Shown: positions 42,720-55,090, counted from the first letter of the stretch. The stretch is DNA of 64,000 bases from Paraescarpia echinospica (GCA_020002185.1 CM034544.1:3812850-3876849); one strand, 5' to 3'. Made by a program: numbers and translations. Notes: generated from the letters alone by a model not told the origin.

Positions 42720-42934
42720 AACCAGTTTATAGAGACCGAAAACGCTGGGAAAACGATAGACTGAATATGACATAAACCCAACGTTTATTGTTCAGCCATG
42801 TTGTCATATCATGGTACCATTACGTGTGTACATAGTATTGTATATATTGATTTTATATTGCATTGCACTGTTTTGTACAGCCATACGTACTTTGATAGAA
42901 TTATGATGTAAATATTATATTAAAACGTGGAACA

Positions 42935-43159
42935 ATGAAGAACATCCTATTTTACTTTAGCTTCTCGTGCATAATATGCATAACAGCCACACACAGCTGT
43001 TTTGGTGAACTCCTAGACAACCATCCTGATGCAGGAATAACAAGCCGAAGACGCGCCTACAAATTGCTCCAACGGAACACATTCAAAGAAAGCCTTGGCC
43101 ACCTGAGCGCCGAGAGATGGCGGTACATTTTGCGGCCATCACAATCGCCTCGGACATAA
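42935..43159 (+). CDS. Candidate small secreted peptide precursor (74 aa), copy 1
   Basis: The ATG has A at -3 and lies 216 bases after the ETS stop. Residues 1-24 (MKNILFYFSFSCIICITATH, then SCFG) form a typical signal peptide with a basic start and hydrophobic core. Residues 25-37 are an acidic spacer, 38-40 are RRR, a furin or prohormone convertase type site, and 41-74 (starting AYKLLQRNTFKE) would be a basic mature peptide of 34 residues. No amidation glycine is present, and no cysteines remain after the signal. I do not recognise the family. It could be an independent gene, a second ORF of the ETS mRNA, or chance. Copy 2 keeps it open with one Glu-to-Asp change. Confidence 0.45.
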   Translation: MKNILFYFSFSCIICITATHSCFGELLDNHPDAGITSRRRAYKLLQRNTFKESLGHLSAERWRYILRPSQSPRT

Positions 43160-44345
43160 ATGATTTTACAAATAATATCCGTTAAGCGGCTTTACGTCTA
43201 ACCCGGAGTAAACTTTTATCAAACAATACAATGCACGCAATCACACAATAAAATAAACCGATATTTACATTTTGTATTGTTAATGTTTCTACCATAACCC
43301 GCCAAGTTACTACGTGGCGCACCGCACAGTTGAGATTTGTTCACGTTCTTTCTCCTTTATGCACGAACTTATATTTATTAAAATGTATGTCCGTGCTTTA
43401 AGGTACTTTTAAATTTTGTATTATGCTATTTTATAACTGTTTTTTTCTTCGAAAACATATATAACATGTAAACATTAGTAAACATTAATACTTAATATAC
43501 ACAAATGTATAGATAAGTTCCAAACACTGTGATGGTTTTTGACAGCAACTGGCGATTCCAAAATGTCCAAGCGGGTTCTGAGCTCTGTTCTTGGCGACTT
43601 CAGTAAGACAAGCGGGAGTTGGAAAAGCTTGACTAATTCAGCAGCGCAAATGTTACCATAACAAAAACATGTATACCAATTATCTAAAAATACCAAGTCG
43701 CCCAAAGGTTATGATGACCTGAACCACGATCATTTATTTGGCTTACGTGTCATAGTTGTCGTAGAAGGGGGACATGGGAATAATTTGGTAGTACGGCTCA
43801 TTTATTTGTGGAGTGACAGTAGGTTTTAACGTCAACTTTTCCACCCGGAACGCGTTAGTAAGGAGATACAAAGACGTTGAGAGAAATCAGCCTTCCGCAT
43901 GTATCATGTCGTAACGCATGCATAGTCGGCTTGCATCAAACTACTATATTAGAGAGACTGGTGCGCCCGGATCAGTTGCTACAGTGCTTGCAAAGAATGG
44001 GAATTTTCAATGAAACGTAAACAACTGTTTTAATCTTGAAATGGATAACAGAGCCTGTACTGTTATGCCCGTCCTAGGCAGTGAACTAAGAGGTACTGGC
44101 ACTTGCAATCGGCGTTTAGCTGAATGGAGGTTATTGAATGCATGGTTATTTATACGCGCATGATGTGTGCAGCAGCGTGTTTCAAAACCGCCGCGTTGTA
44201 TTCTATACGTTGACAGCTGTTACAATTATATCGCTGTAGCATATCCGTTTGATCTTGTCCGGGTCTAAAACCGACTTTTTCTCTTCCGCAAGATATTGCG
44301 TGGTACGCCGATGAATTTTGACGTATCACACTGTTGCATCTGCAG

Positions 44346-44528
44346 GTCTTGGAGTTAGGCTGACGAACGTTGATCATATCAAAAGAAGAAACCAAAATAT
44401 GACGTCAGCTGGTCTACAAGATCTCGCCACTCGCCTCGGTGAAGTTACATCAGTTCTTTGCGACAACTCAAGTTACAGATACGACCAGGACTGGCCCAAT
44501 CGACCTCAGAGCGCGGACGAACAAGGCG
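44346..44528 (+). CDS. ETS copy 2, exon A
   Basis: Counterpart of 37758-37940 with the same acceptor and donor. The proposed ATG is at 44399. Differences include Arg for Ser upstream of the ATG and a synonymous Thr/Ser-codon region change (ACG for ACT). Confidence 0.7.
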
Positions 44529-46146
44529 GTAAGTGTTCACTTCAGTTTGCCTTCTCAGGGTAATACGTAAAGTAAAGGTAAACGTAAGTCCTTATATTGA
44601 ACAGTGTCTAGTCTTTACGATTGCTCAAAGTGCTCTACTCTTTACTCATTGGCAGACATGTCCAATCAAATGACCTCTCGAATTCGTTTGGGAGAATTCA
44701 GCCACGCCGCAATCAATGCGCAAAGGCTATTTGTATTTGTTCATACAGCCGAGTTAACTGGAGTAACATATAGTGTCGATTGAGAGTCCGATGATCTAAC
44801 TAGTGTGTCACTGCATTCCACAAGTGTTGTATACTATCTGTATAGATATACTAAATAACACAGAGGACGTACACAATTCTACAACGTGTGCTACTTTTGA
44901 ATTGGGAAACGGTAAATTAAAGAAATAATATATAACACTTGTGTTTTGTAAAAAAGACCCAAGTGTTTCAACATACACATGAGCCTATATGTGTCTTATG
45001 AAGCTCTAGCCTCTATGAGTGTCTTAAGTTCGCTGCTTTTTCTTCGAAGTCGTATACCGCGACGACAAGTAAGAATGGCATGGCTGGTATAAAACACACC
45101 GTCAATAGTTAAATCGGCCTAGCCGATCGCAAGCCAAATCAGTACGCACATATCATTGCATACGCATGAAAGGCCATATTTCAAAAGTCGCGTACCGAGA
45201 CGGTAGTAGATAGTTATTCTACGCGCGTAATAAATGGCTAAATGTCACATTTCCCTTCCATTGGAAAGCAACGTTCATGTCACAGGAATAATTACTATTG
45301 TCACGATGATGTCTGGTGCGTAGAGGGAAATTTTGCGCGCAAACCCCTAAATGAAAATTATTTACATTGTCAATATAACCACATGGAGTGAATATAAATA
45401 AGACCTTGGTGTATGAATCATACACCGTGGTTTCCGAGCAGGATTTACCGATGATTAATATGAAGTGCCTTCTAGCAGTAGGCCAGCTGCTCACAAAAAG
45501 GTCAGCTGATTTTATCGATACAACATTGTTTACGTTGCGGTTGTTTTGATATTCAAGGGACGTGACTTTTAGAATTGACGTTAAGTAGGCCCAGGTTAAT
45601 ATAATGCTAACGCATTTACTGACTTTATATTCGGGTGATGTCCACAATTGATAAGCACTTGTCATTGTCAAGTAAAGGTAAGTTCGTATATAGTTCAGTA
45701 TCCAGTCCGTAGGACTGCTCGAAACGCCTTACACTTTATTCCATAACAGTCCTATTCAATCGAACACCATCTCGATTCCACTGGGAAGCATTCAGCCTCG
45801 CTGCATTTAATGCGCGAAGACTATTCGTACACAAATGTCCACCATTATCTATAGGCAGGTACTCATTCATACAGCTGCGTGAACAGTAGCAACGTAGAGT
45901 GAAGGAACTTGCCACCGCGCTCGACAACATTGCAAGTATTTGCTATTGTTTGCAGGGGACGAGTACGATCTTGGAACGGTGGGGGACGGCATCCCCTGTC
46001 TCAGCCCTTGTGACGTCAATAATTTCTTCACTGAGTTGTGTTCGGAAGAAGATAGCAGTCAGACGTCAGGTACGTTGTTCTCGATTAAAGTGGAATAGTA
46101 TAAAACATGTCACCTCTCCTAGGTGAAATGATCGTCTGTGTGGGTG

Positions 46147-46194
<48 letters not shown>

Positions 46195-47795
46195 TGTGTG
46201 TGTGTGTGTGTGTAACATTGCAATGTCTGGCATATGGGTATACGGGTACGATAATGCCATACTGCGCAGTATCTGCTACGATTCCTCTATATGGAAAGGT
46301 TTCACTGAATTTATATTTCAAATTACCGTAATTGTGATAAGTAGAATTGCGACCGTGTCACATAATATAATAAATGTTACGGTTTACAATGCAATAGCCA
46401 CAGTATGCCCACAGCTATCGCGACGGGATTACATGTACTGTACGTTGTGTAGATTACTCTGACGACGGAAGCTCTGGAGAATCTGGTTGGATGAATCCGG
46501 CGAATCAGAGCGAATTCCGCCCCATCTCGTCACCCGCTGAAAACACAATCGATGATGTCATGCCAGTACACAGGAGCGCGTCGAGTAAGTATCAAATCTA
46601 ACATATCCAATTCAAATGGAATTTGTTTTAATAACCTAACTCTTAATTTAACTAAGAACATAGTGGTTAATCAACCTATTGTATACTAATTAACTTAATG
46701 TCTACCGATACATCTAAGTGCGCGGGTGTAGAAATCAGAATCCTAAACTGATGTGATGAGCGCGCAACAAACCAAGGGTGTCAGCAAATATTACAACAAT
46801 TGGTATGTGTTTAACAGAGGGCCTTTTTATTGTTTTAGATAGACAACTCTGCTGCGCAAAGCGATCGCGACCGTGCAACACGAAAAGTAAGTTGACATCT
46901 CATATCATAATGTGAGAACGTGTTGTCAGTGTACGCTTTGCCGTTCCTAGTTGTATGGCGAATGTTGCATCCTCTCTCGGTATAACGGGATTGAGTAGCA
47001 AGGCGGAAAAAACGGCACAGTGTATAGTGTCAAACATGCTACAGACAATACATTAAGAACCCACCGTGAATATAACTTTTGAAGACCACGTTATACGAGA
47101 TTGTACTAAATACTTAGAATCCCAAAACAACATCGTTATACACCTATGTCTGCTAATGCAACTGTCAAACCGGCTAATTCACGCTAAGCAAATTCGTGCT
47201 CAAGTTATTGCCATGTGGCCACTTTGGTAGTCGACAAAACACTAGCCACATATGTGTGCTTGACACAATTCTGAGCTTATCATCATTATCATCATCAGAA
47301 GAAGAAGACGACGACGAAGAAGAATACCTTGATATCCTACGACGATGTGTGTTGTGTGTTACAGGGAGGAGAAAGCGATGTGGTCAGCAGCTGTGGCAGT
47401 TCATTCTGGAGACACTGAACAACGACAACTACAACCCAAAACTGATCACGTGGATCGACCGAGAAACGGGAGTCTTCAAGTTCATCCAGTCGCGGCACGT
47501 CGCTGAGCTGTGGTACCGGAAACGCGGCGGCGCGAAGACCTTTGAACATCTCAGCCGCAGTATGAGGTACATATCGATTATTTATTGCATGTATGTGCCA
47601 TCTTCCTTTGATCATCTGTTTCTTAGTTGACCAGTTGGATCCTCATCCGCCACGATTACCTATCCGTTGCGTCCTCTTCCATAACGTCAACCACATTCAC
47701 GTCTCACGTTCATTATGGACTTACATCGTACATCAAATGAAACGGCAACTCAAACCAAATCACGCGTCTTCTTCTCTTCTTCTTTATATACATTG

Positions 47796-47843
<48 letters not shown>

Positions 47844-49310
47844 GGTTACAATGTTATGGTCTTATAAGGTCTTATTCAACTAGTCAGCTTTTTCAGAACT
47901 TTATCGCCAAGCCCCCCTTTCTATGCTGGCACTGAGGGTGGTCACTGCCAGGGTGCTTGTCGTCCGCAGTCGCTCTTTTATGTCCCAAATTGAGACGGGA
48001 CCGACATTAATGTGATCTCCGAGTCACGAGGGATACACCTTCAATACCCTCAACAATTTTGAGAGCCAGGTTGTTGCACCAAATATCATGTCTGCCCGGT
48101 CCGGGTTTAGAACTCCGAGCGCTGGCATGCCAGGCGGATGTGCTACCACTACACTATCGCGCGTTCTCTTGGCTACTCACCTCTGCCCTTTCGAAATTTC
48201 TCAGAACAATATCTCTCCAGCGTTACATTGATGTTTTCCTCCTTCATTTTTACGTTACGTGCGGTGTTGATCAATCGTCATCTATAGAATGCCTTGTTGT
48301 TTATTGTTATCGATATCGTGCAGCGTTATTTCATATCGTCGGGTTTCATTATTCATTATGTCACACCTTTTATGGTCATTCGATATGGCAAGACTGTTGT
48401 CTCAAATTATCCCGAAAACATGACACAGCGCATGCGTAGCATCCCTACCCAGTATTGTGTACGGCTATCTATATTGGTCACACTACGTTGCTATTCTGTG
48501 TATTGATATACGGAATACACGAGGATATGGCAGCAGTGGAGATTGTATCACACTTCTCACAATCACACGGGTGACGCGGGGCATCGAGTAGCTGCGGGGG
48601 TCATTTCCACTCCCTGAGGCCAGGGGATAAGGTCCCTCTTGTATAACCATACACAAAAGTATCCGTGTAGCACCTTATAGCGCAGCGCTTAGTACTAAGG
48701 CCATTCACGGTTGCTCTACTGGAATACATTTCAACGGGTCCTACACTTATATGGGAAATTGACATATCGTTTTTCTCTAGGCTTCTTCTCCCCTGATGGC
48801 CCTTTGCGGGGTGGGAACCACATCACGTGATATGTTCTGCCCTGATGACGCCATTTCTCCATCTATCCTGATGTTCTGTAACTGTTGACCAATATTGGCC
48901 TATCTCTTCTCTTCCTGCGCAATCCTTGTGTTTTCTTGATTTCTTTGCCACTCTGTCCTCACTCGTGTGTTGTGCACGTGCTGCTCACTAAGGTCGATTG
49001 TGTGTGGGTTAGCAATACTCTGAGCTACCGTCGAATGCACATAATATATCCCTATACAATATATATGTTTGTTGGCCGACTTTGGTCGACTTGGGAAACA
49101 ACTATTCATGTTCTTCGTTACACGGTCGACAAGCACCCAACCATAACACCGGTGTATTTATTTCGTTGTAGACACTACTACAAAAAGGGCACCATGAGTC
49201 GGATCCCGAACAAAAGACTCGTCTACAAATTCGAGTCGAACGCGACGGACTGGGTGCGACTTGTTAAATCACCCGAAACCTGTGTGAAGATCGAAACAGT
49301 GATTCCATGA
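44399..49310 (+). CDS. ETS-domain transcription factor, ESE/ELF3-like, copy 2 (six coding exons)
   Basis: Coding exons are 44399-44528, 45956-46069, 46453-46584, 46839-46886, 47365-47566 and 49172-49310, again 254 residues. All splice sites and phases are preserved. The ETS-domain exons encode the same residues as copy 1 except Thr for Ile in KKGTMSR. Exon A differs upstream of the ATG, and exon C has Ser for Ile. Copy 2 lacks the TATA box and leader exon seen before copy 1, so its promoter, if any, would have to lie in the end of unit 1 or in the first 600 bases of unit 2. Confidence 0.85.
44573..44773 (-). mobile_element. SINE fragment, unit 2
   Basis: Duplicate of 37985-38185, carried along by the tandem duplication. 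Confidence 0.6.
45670..45927 (-). mobile_element. SINE body without head, unit 2
   Basis: Duplicate of 39083-39340, with a few substitutions. Confidence 0.7.
45956..46069 (+). CDS. ETS copy 2, exon B
   Basis: Counterpart of 39369-39482, identical in sequence as far as I can see. Confidence 0.75.
46143..46213. repeat. (GT)n/(GCGT)n microsatellite, unit 2
   Basis: Counterpart of 39550-39629 with more GCGT and fewer GT units. Confidence 0.9.
46453..46584 (+). CDS. ETS copy 2, exon C
   Basis: Counterpart of 39868-39999. ATC (Ile) is AGC (Ser) near the start. Confidence 0.72.
46839..46886 (+). CDS. ETS copy 2, exon D
   Basis: Counterpart of 40254-40301. The basic 48-bp exon is unchanged. Confidence 0.7.
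47365..47566 (+). CDS. ETS copy 2, exon E
   Basis: Counterpart of 40780-40981. It encodes the first two-thirds of the ETS domain with no residue change seen. Confidence 0.93.
47797..47840. repeat. (TA)n microsatellite, unit 2
   Basis: Counterpart of 41213-41250, slightly longer. Confidence 0.9.
47890..48163 (-). mobile_element. tRNA-derived SINE (Gly/Ala-like head), unit 2
   Basis: Duplicate of 41300-41572. Confidence 0.6.
49172..49310 (+). CDS. ETS copy 2, exon F (terminal)
   Basis: Counterpart of 42581-42719. ATC to ACC gives KKGTM instead of KKGIM just after the recognition helix. The stop TGA is at 49308-49310, and the 3' UTR has a short AGAACGAAGAA variation. Confidence 0.93.
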
Positions 49311-49532
49311 AACCAGTTTAAAGAGAACGAAGAAAGAAAACGCTGGGAAAACGATAGACTGAATATGACATAAACCCAACGTTTATTGTTCAGCCATGTT
49401 GTCATATCATGGTACCATTACGTGTGTACATAGTATTGTATATATTGATTTTATATTGCATTGCACTGTTTTGTACAGCCATACGTACTTTGATAGAATT
49501 ATGATGTAAATATTATATTAAAACGTGGAACA

Positions 49533-49757
49533 ATGAAGAACATCCTATTTTACTTTAGCTTCTCGTGCATAATATGCATAACAGCCACACACAGCTGTTT
49601 TGGTGAACTCCTAGACAACCATCCTGATGCAGGAATAACAAGCCGAAGACGCGCCTACAAATTGCTCCAACGGAACACATTCAAAGATAGCCTTGGCCAC
49701 CTGAGCGCCGAGAGATGGCGGTACATTTTGCGGCCATCACAATCGCCTCGGACATAA
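49533..49757 (+). CDS. Candidate small secreted peptide precursor (74 aa), copy 2
   Basis: Same signal peptide, RRR site and 34-residue tail as 42935-43159. FKES becomes FKDS (GAA to GAT). The open frame survives in both copies, but the duplication is young, so this is weak evidence of selection. Confidence 0.45.
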   Translation: MKNILFYFSFSCIICITATHSCFGELLDNHPDAGITSRRRAYKLLQRNTFKDSLGHLSAERWRYILRPSQSPRT

Positions 49758-50396
49758 ATGATCTTACAAATGATATCCGTTAAGCGGCTTTACGTCTAAC
49801 CCGGAGTAAACTTTTATCAAACAATACAATGCACGCAATCACACAATAAAATAAACCGATATTTACATTTTGCATTGTTAATGTTTCTACCATAACCCGC
49901 CAAGTTACTACGTGGCGCACCGCACAGTTGAGATTTGTTCACGTTCTTTCTCCTTTATGCACGAACTTATATTTATTAAAATGTATGTCCGTGCTTTAAG
50001 GTACTTTTAAATTTTGTATTATGCTATTTTATAACTGTTTTTTTCTTCGAAAACATATATAACATGTAAACATTAGTAAACATTAATACTTAATATACAC
50101 AAATGTATAGATAAGTTCCAAACACTGTGATGGTTTTTGACAGCAACTGGCGATTCCAAAATGTCCAAGCGGGTTCTGAGCTCTGTTCTTGGCGACTTCA
50201 GTAAGACAAGCGGGAGTTGGAAAAGCTTGACTAATTCAGCAGCGCAAATGTTACCATAACAAAAACATGTTTACCAATTATCTAAAAATACCAAGTCGCC
50301 CAAAGGTTATGATGACCTGAACCACGATCATTTATTTGGCTTACGTGTCATAGTTGTCGTTGAAGGGGGACATGGGAATAATTTGGTAGTACGGCT

Positions 50397-51110
50397 GGAT
50401 ATAGGATTAGCCCCAATATTTATGGAAGGGGTGCATATTGGGTTGGAATTGTATGTTTTTGAATTGCTTGAATGTGGGTTTTGCTAGACTGCACAAATGA
50501 GGGCGCAATTTGGGATTTTAGTTGCTTTTGTGGAGCCTCCAGGGGGATGCCATTGGAGGTTTTATGGAGAATGTGGAGGTGGAGTTTTGTTGGGACCCTC
50601 AAAGGAGTGCAATTTGAGGTTTTAGGTGAGCCTCAGCCACCTAAATACTCACCACATTCCGACGCGAATGCGTGTCAAATCAAACATATATGCTATTGAA
50701 TGAAACGAAATTAAAAAAACATTGACACAAAGGGCCTGCTCGTCTGTCGTGCTGTAGTCGTCACACATTGTTCCGATTCGATCAGCATGATGTCAGACGA
50801 TCTTCATTAATACCCGTAGGATCTTTATCGCGAAAATAATGATCGATGTTGATTTTATAAAATAGGTACAACAATATACGTTATTAAACGGCCCTGAATA
50901 AACTGACAACGCATTTGGAACATATGTCTAGTTGTCCTTCTCCTATCAACAGTCGAAATAAAAGCAAGCAGGCGTACGTCAACCCTGTCCCGTGTGATAC
51001 ATAAACACACACATATATGTGTGATACATATACACACATCTATGAGAGCAATACTGAACGTTATTGTTTCACATAGTAAACAAGACTATTACAGTAACTA
51101 TTGTAGAAAT
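50397..51110. other. Unassigned sequence with degenerate short repeats
   Basis: Three diverged units built around GTGCAATTTG-GGTTTTAG and a CCTCAG string occur at 50505-50640. No exon was recognised. Confidence 0.45.
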
Positions 51111-51119
51111 ACACATTGT

Positions 51120-51340
51120 GAAACACACGCGTGCACACGCGCGCGCACACACACACGCATACACACGATCACGTATAGATCCAGTGAATGCATGCACGCA
51201 CGCGCTCGCATACACGCACACACATACACATACACATACGCACATGACAACACATGACCACACGCACGCAGGCAAGCGCGAGCACTCACTCACACACTGT
51301 CACGCACGCACGCGCGCGCATATACACACGCGCGCAAGTA

Positions 51341-51377
<37 letters not shown>

Positions 51378-51402
51378 ACACACGCACACACACACAAACA
51401 CA
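51120..51402. repeat. (CA)n/(CGCA)n-rich microsatellite region
   Basis: Imperfect CA, CGCA and CATA units on the plus strand. ORFs across it are artefacts. Confidence 0.9.
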
Positions 51403-52690
51403 CTTCCGAATCAATCCCACATAGCCCCTTGACACGCTCCGGTCGACTCAGAGAGTGCCTGGAGAGTAGCACTGGCTGCACATAATAAAAGCACCATTCG
51501 GTATCAAATTATGTAAACTCTCTATCGTGTACACCCGCGTAAGACCTACTGGCAAGCAGATAAATAGAGCACTTCAGAAATAAGCTATTCATATGCATTG
51601 ACACTCGATCAAGAGTGAAACGTTGCAACCTTGCACTTATAACCTATCTACACGACGTATGTTGTCGCTCTGTCAAGACAATGATTGGTATCCATTGCAT
51701 CTGCAACAGTAGCTGTTGTGTGACGGCGGCATTGATACCCTGGCTACCACAACGGCTCATCAATTTTGACGCAGCAAAACTGTCTACAACTAAATCACCC
51801 GCGTGAAAGGCACTTCCATGTAAAGACACTCCCCACCTATCATCTAACCGTAGAGTATCATATGTCTAGCGTGCTTTTTATCTTTCGTAGCTGTGTCCCT
51901 CTACACAGTTGGTATGCCTTTCACATAGTCTACACCGATAACATGACTATTGAGCTTCAGCTTGCTGGATGAAACTATCTAAAATGCTGTCCGTTCGAAC
52001 TTGGATTTCTAGAACTTTTAAATAATGTGTCGCAAAGAAATCGCGCAAGTACTCAATAAAACAAAATGGTACGTCCGTTTGAGGTATTTACAAACACGAT
52101 GAAATAACAGTAATTAGTATGTATTATAGTAGAATGATCCAGCGTTCACTTGTCGAAAATTATGCGTTTATTACATCGTAGGGATTCGTCATTACATAAT
52201 AGGCATTTTGCACGATTATCTGAATATACTACCAACAGTGTGTCAACGTTTAAACATTTCACTTTGTCCTTGTTTCTCTCGATTCATTGTTATTACAACA
52301 CATCATTCTTCAGACCATTTGCCAACGTTTGCCTTAAACCCAATATCCATAACACTCTTGTTGAGCTGTGCAGTACACAGTGCAGGTCAAATGTGCGTTG
52401 CAGCGTAACATCAGATAAAGACACACGCAAAAAAAGTGTTCACGTCTTACCATCATAATTATATTGATTTGTGTTAACCAAAATCATAAGGTCAAACGAT
52501 CCAAACAACTGACTAATCTAAAGGAACCAAATTAATACGATAATTGCTTAATGTCGTGACATAATTGTTTTAACGTTTGCGCGTTACCGCGCATACTGGT
52601 TTCCAGTTGATTTGAAGTCATTCAGCTCTCTGGTGATAAGCAGATTACATCGTATGTTTCATATCAAACCATTTATTATGTCCAAAGGAA
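51403..52690. other. Unassigned sequence
   Basis: AT-rich unique sequence with only short ORFs. No splice-supported exon or repeat family was recognised. Confidence 0.4.
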
Positions 52691-52774
52691 CATGTGCCGT
52701 GTGCAACGCCTCCTAGTCGTCCGGGCTCGCAGCCGGAAAAACAGTAACAGTCGTACAAGGCCCATTCCATTCCC

Positions 52775-53405
52775 TCTTCCTCCCCTTCTTCCTCTGGCTT
52801 CTCTTCCAACCCTTCTTCCTCTGGCTTCTCTTCCTCCTCTGGCTTCGCTACCTCCCCTTTGCCCTCTGGCTTGTCTTCCTCCTCTTCCTTCTCTTCCTCT
52901 GCTCCCTTCTCTTCCTCATATGGTTACTCTTCCTCCTCTCATTTTCCTTCCTCCTCTGGCTTATCTTCCTCCCCTGGTTTCTCTTCCTCCCATTCTTCCG
53001 CTGGCTTCTCTTCGTTCTCTTCCTCCTCTTCCTCCCCTTCTTCCTCTGGCTTCTCTTCCTCCTCTTTTTCCTCTTCTTCCTCTTCCTCCTCTTCATCCTC
53101 TGGCTTTTCTTCATCTTCGTCCTTCCCTTCCTCCTCTTGCTACCCTTCTTCACTTGGCTGCTCTTCCTCCTCTTCATGCCCTTCCTCCTCTGGCTTATCT
53201 TTCTCCTCTTTCTCTTCTGGCTTCTCTTCCCCCTTTCATGTTCTGAGTTCTCTTCCTCCTATTCCTCCTCTCCCTCCCCTTCCTCCTCTGGCTTCTCTTC
53301 CCCTTCTTCCTCCTCTTCCTCCTCTTCCTCCTCTGGCTTCTCTTCCTCCTCTTTTTCCTCTTCCTCCTATTCCTCATCGTCCTCCTATTCCTCTTCATCA
53401 TCATC
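52775..53405. repeat. Long homopyrimidine (CTTCCTCCTCTGG)n-type tract
   Basis: About 630 bases, nearly all C and T on the plus strand, in CTTCCTCCT and CTTCTCTTCC units broken by CTGGCTT. The plus frames give Leu/Pro- or Ser/Phe-rich and the minus frames Lys/Arg-rich artefactual ORFs. Such tracts can form intramolecular triplexes. Confidence 0.9.
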
Positions 53406-53875
53406 ATAAATGTTCTTCTTCTTCTTCATACTTGCCATAAACTCTCCTGAATTGGAATGGAGCTGATGTAACTCTCAGCAGCACGATTTCTCAGAATGCA
53501 TTTATGTACAACGGTGCACGCGTTTAACGTGACACAATACCGTTGAAATAAATGGAAAGCACCTGGGGTCCTCTTTCACACGGTGCCACCAAGCAAACAT
53601 GGAGGATGATGTAATATGACTTATTTTGCGGTGGTGGTCAATTATCGTCTACGTGTGTAGTAATAGAGCAGCCGTTATATTTTTTTTGAATACCCGTCAC
53701 AACTGAGGTATAACGTGTACACACTGCATGGTATATTTTCCACCTCGCCCTCTCGCAATACCTAGTCTGCATATCACGTGCTAATAAAGTTGGCATGTTT
53801 TACTCGACTTATCAACTGAGTGTAACGCCTGCCTTAAAGGCCATGATACCCTGACGTTTTTCGCCCGACCCAAGC
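53406..53875. other. Unassigned sequence
   Basis: No supported feature was seen. Confidence 0.4.
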
Positions 53876-53880
53876 AGAGC

Positions 53881-54130
53881 AAACCAGGCCAAGACCAGAC
53901 CAGACCAGACCGGACAAAATCTGACCAAACCAGACCAAACCCGACCAAACCAGACTCCCTCTACTGCAGTGTATCCACTACAACGACCGACACCGACAGA
54001 ACCATAATCGAAGCCTGCGTGATGCGAGAATCACGTAGGCTTAAAAACTTTCCGCTATATCGATTCCAGTCGGGGTTAATCAATGTCGGTCTGACGTGGT
54101 TTTGTCTGGTCTGGTCAGGTCTGATCTGGC
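53881..54130. repeat. Inverted (CCAGA)n arrays
   Basis: CCAGACCAGACCAGACC-type pentamers at 53881-53957 face the complementary GGTCTGGTCTGGTCAGG array at 54084-54130, with about 130 bases between. It could form a hairpin and may be a small foldback repeat. Confidence 0.65.
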
Positions 54131-54855
54131 GAAAACTACCAGTGTACCGCGGCCTAATGTAGTGGAAGTGCAATCATCATGCGTAAGGAATCAGTATATA
54201 GTTATTGCTTCAGATAGTAACAATTACTGTCATGTTTACATATTTTAGAACCACATGCCTGAGGTAACATGCGATGCGATGCAGTCGAGCGGTGTTCAAA
54301 ACGGCTATTGAATACAAACACGTCTATGCCAACGAGATTTGGACCGAAGCAGTCACTGCGGGCCTTTGGCAATACGTCAAGCGACACACACAATGTTCAT
54401 AGTAACGGCGTTTCGATTGAGTAGATTTGCTATTGCCATACTTCTCTCTGCACTTGGCATAGTTTTTAAACAAAAATATAAACTACACGAACAACAGGTT
54501 AGCAGATAGTCTTGTTCCTATATTAGCCCCATTTCGTTCTACCATGTGTATACATTCGTATCCTGATATGTACTGTTTTTATTAACTTTAGAGTAAGATG
54601 ACTTGTTGCCTGCAGCTCCACAGACACCATAACTGCTTCACATTAGGTTAACAAGTCGTGTACAAGTGAAAGTATACGTACACCTACCAATCACACGCCC
54701 AGCGGATCCCTGTACAGTACCCAACCCAACACTAGCCATCACAGAATAATATTCCAACCCATACTACCCACAATGTATCAGCGTACAGTTCCTCAATCAT
54801 TACCCCGCATAACATGTCCTAGAACATTACCTCAATCAATACTGCGCACAATTAA
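54131..54855. other. Unassigned sequence
   Basis: No supported exon or repeat was seen. Confidence 0.4.
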
Positions 54856-54879
54856 TTCCTGTATTATACCAAACCAATA

Positions 54880-55090
54880 GCCCGTACACTGAATTGCAGT
54901 ACTGTACCCCAATCAATATCACGTTCACTAAATTGCAGTTCTGTATCCCAACCAATATCACGTACACTAAATTGCAGTTCTGTACCCCAACCAATATCAC
55001 GTACACTAAACTGCAGTTCTGTACCCCAACCTATATCACGTACACTAAATTGCAATACAGTACCCCAAACAATGCAACGTACATGCATTG
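54880..55090. repeat. 39-bp minisatellite, about five units
   Basis: The unit contains CACTAAATTGCAGTTCTG and CCCAACCAATATCACG. The period is divisible by three, so both strands show artefactual repeat ORFs. Confidence 0.92.

Larger units (their letters stand above)
37209..43796. repeat. Tandem duplication unit 1 (about 6588 bp)
   Basis: It begins CTCATTTATTTGTGG and ends GTAGTACGG, then unit 2 begins with the same CTCATTTATT. The two units align base for base apart from scattered substitutions, single-base indels and GT/TA microsatellite length changes. CT microhomology at the junction suggests end-joining or unequal exchange. Confidence 0.95.
43797..50396. repeat. Tandem duplication unit 2 (about 6600 bp)
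   Basis: Head-to-tail partner of 37209-43796. It ends GTACGGCT at 50396, after which unique sequence resumes. It carries a complete second ETS gene and peptide ORF. A haplotype wrongly placed in tandem by the assembler is the main alternative. Confidence 0.95.

Noticed and set aside
52692..53246. 184-codon Leu/Pro-rich ORF and Lys/Arg-rich antisense ORFs
   Set aside because: They are translations of the polypyrimidine tract, with no conserved domain or splice signals.
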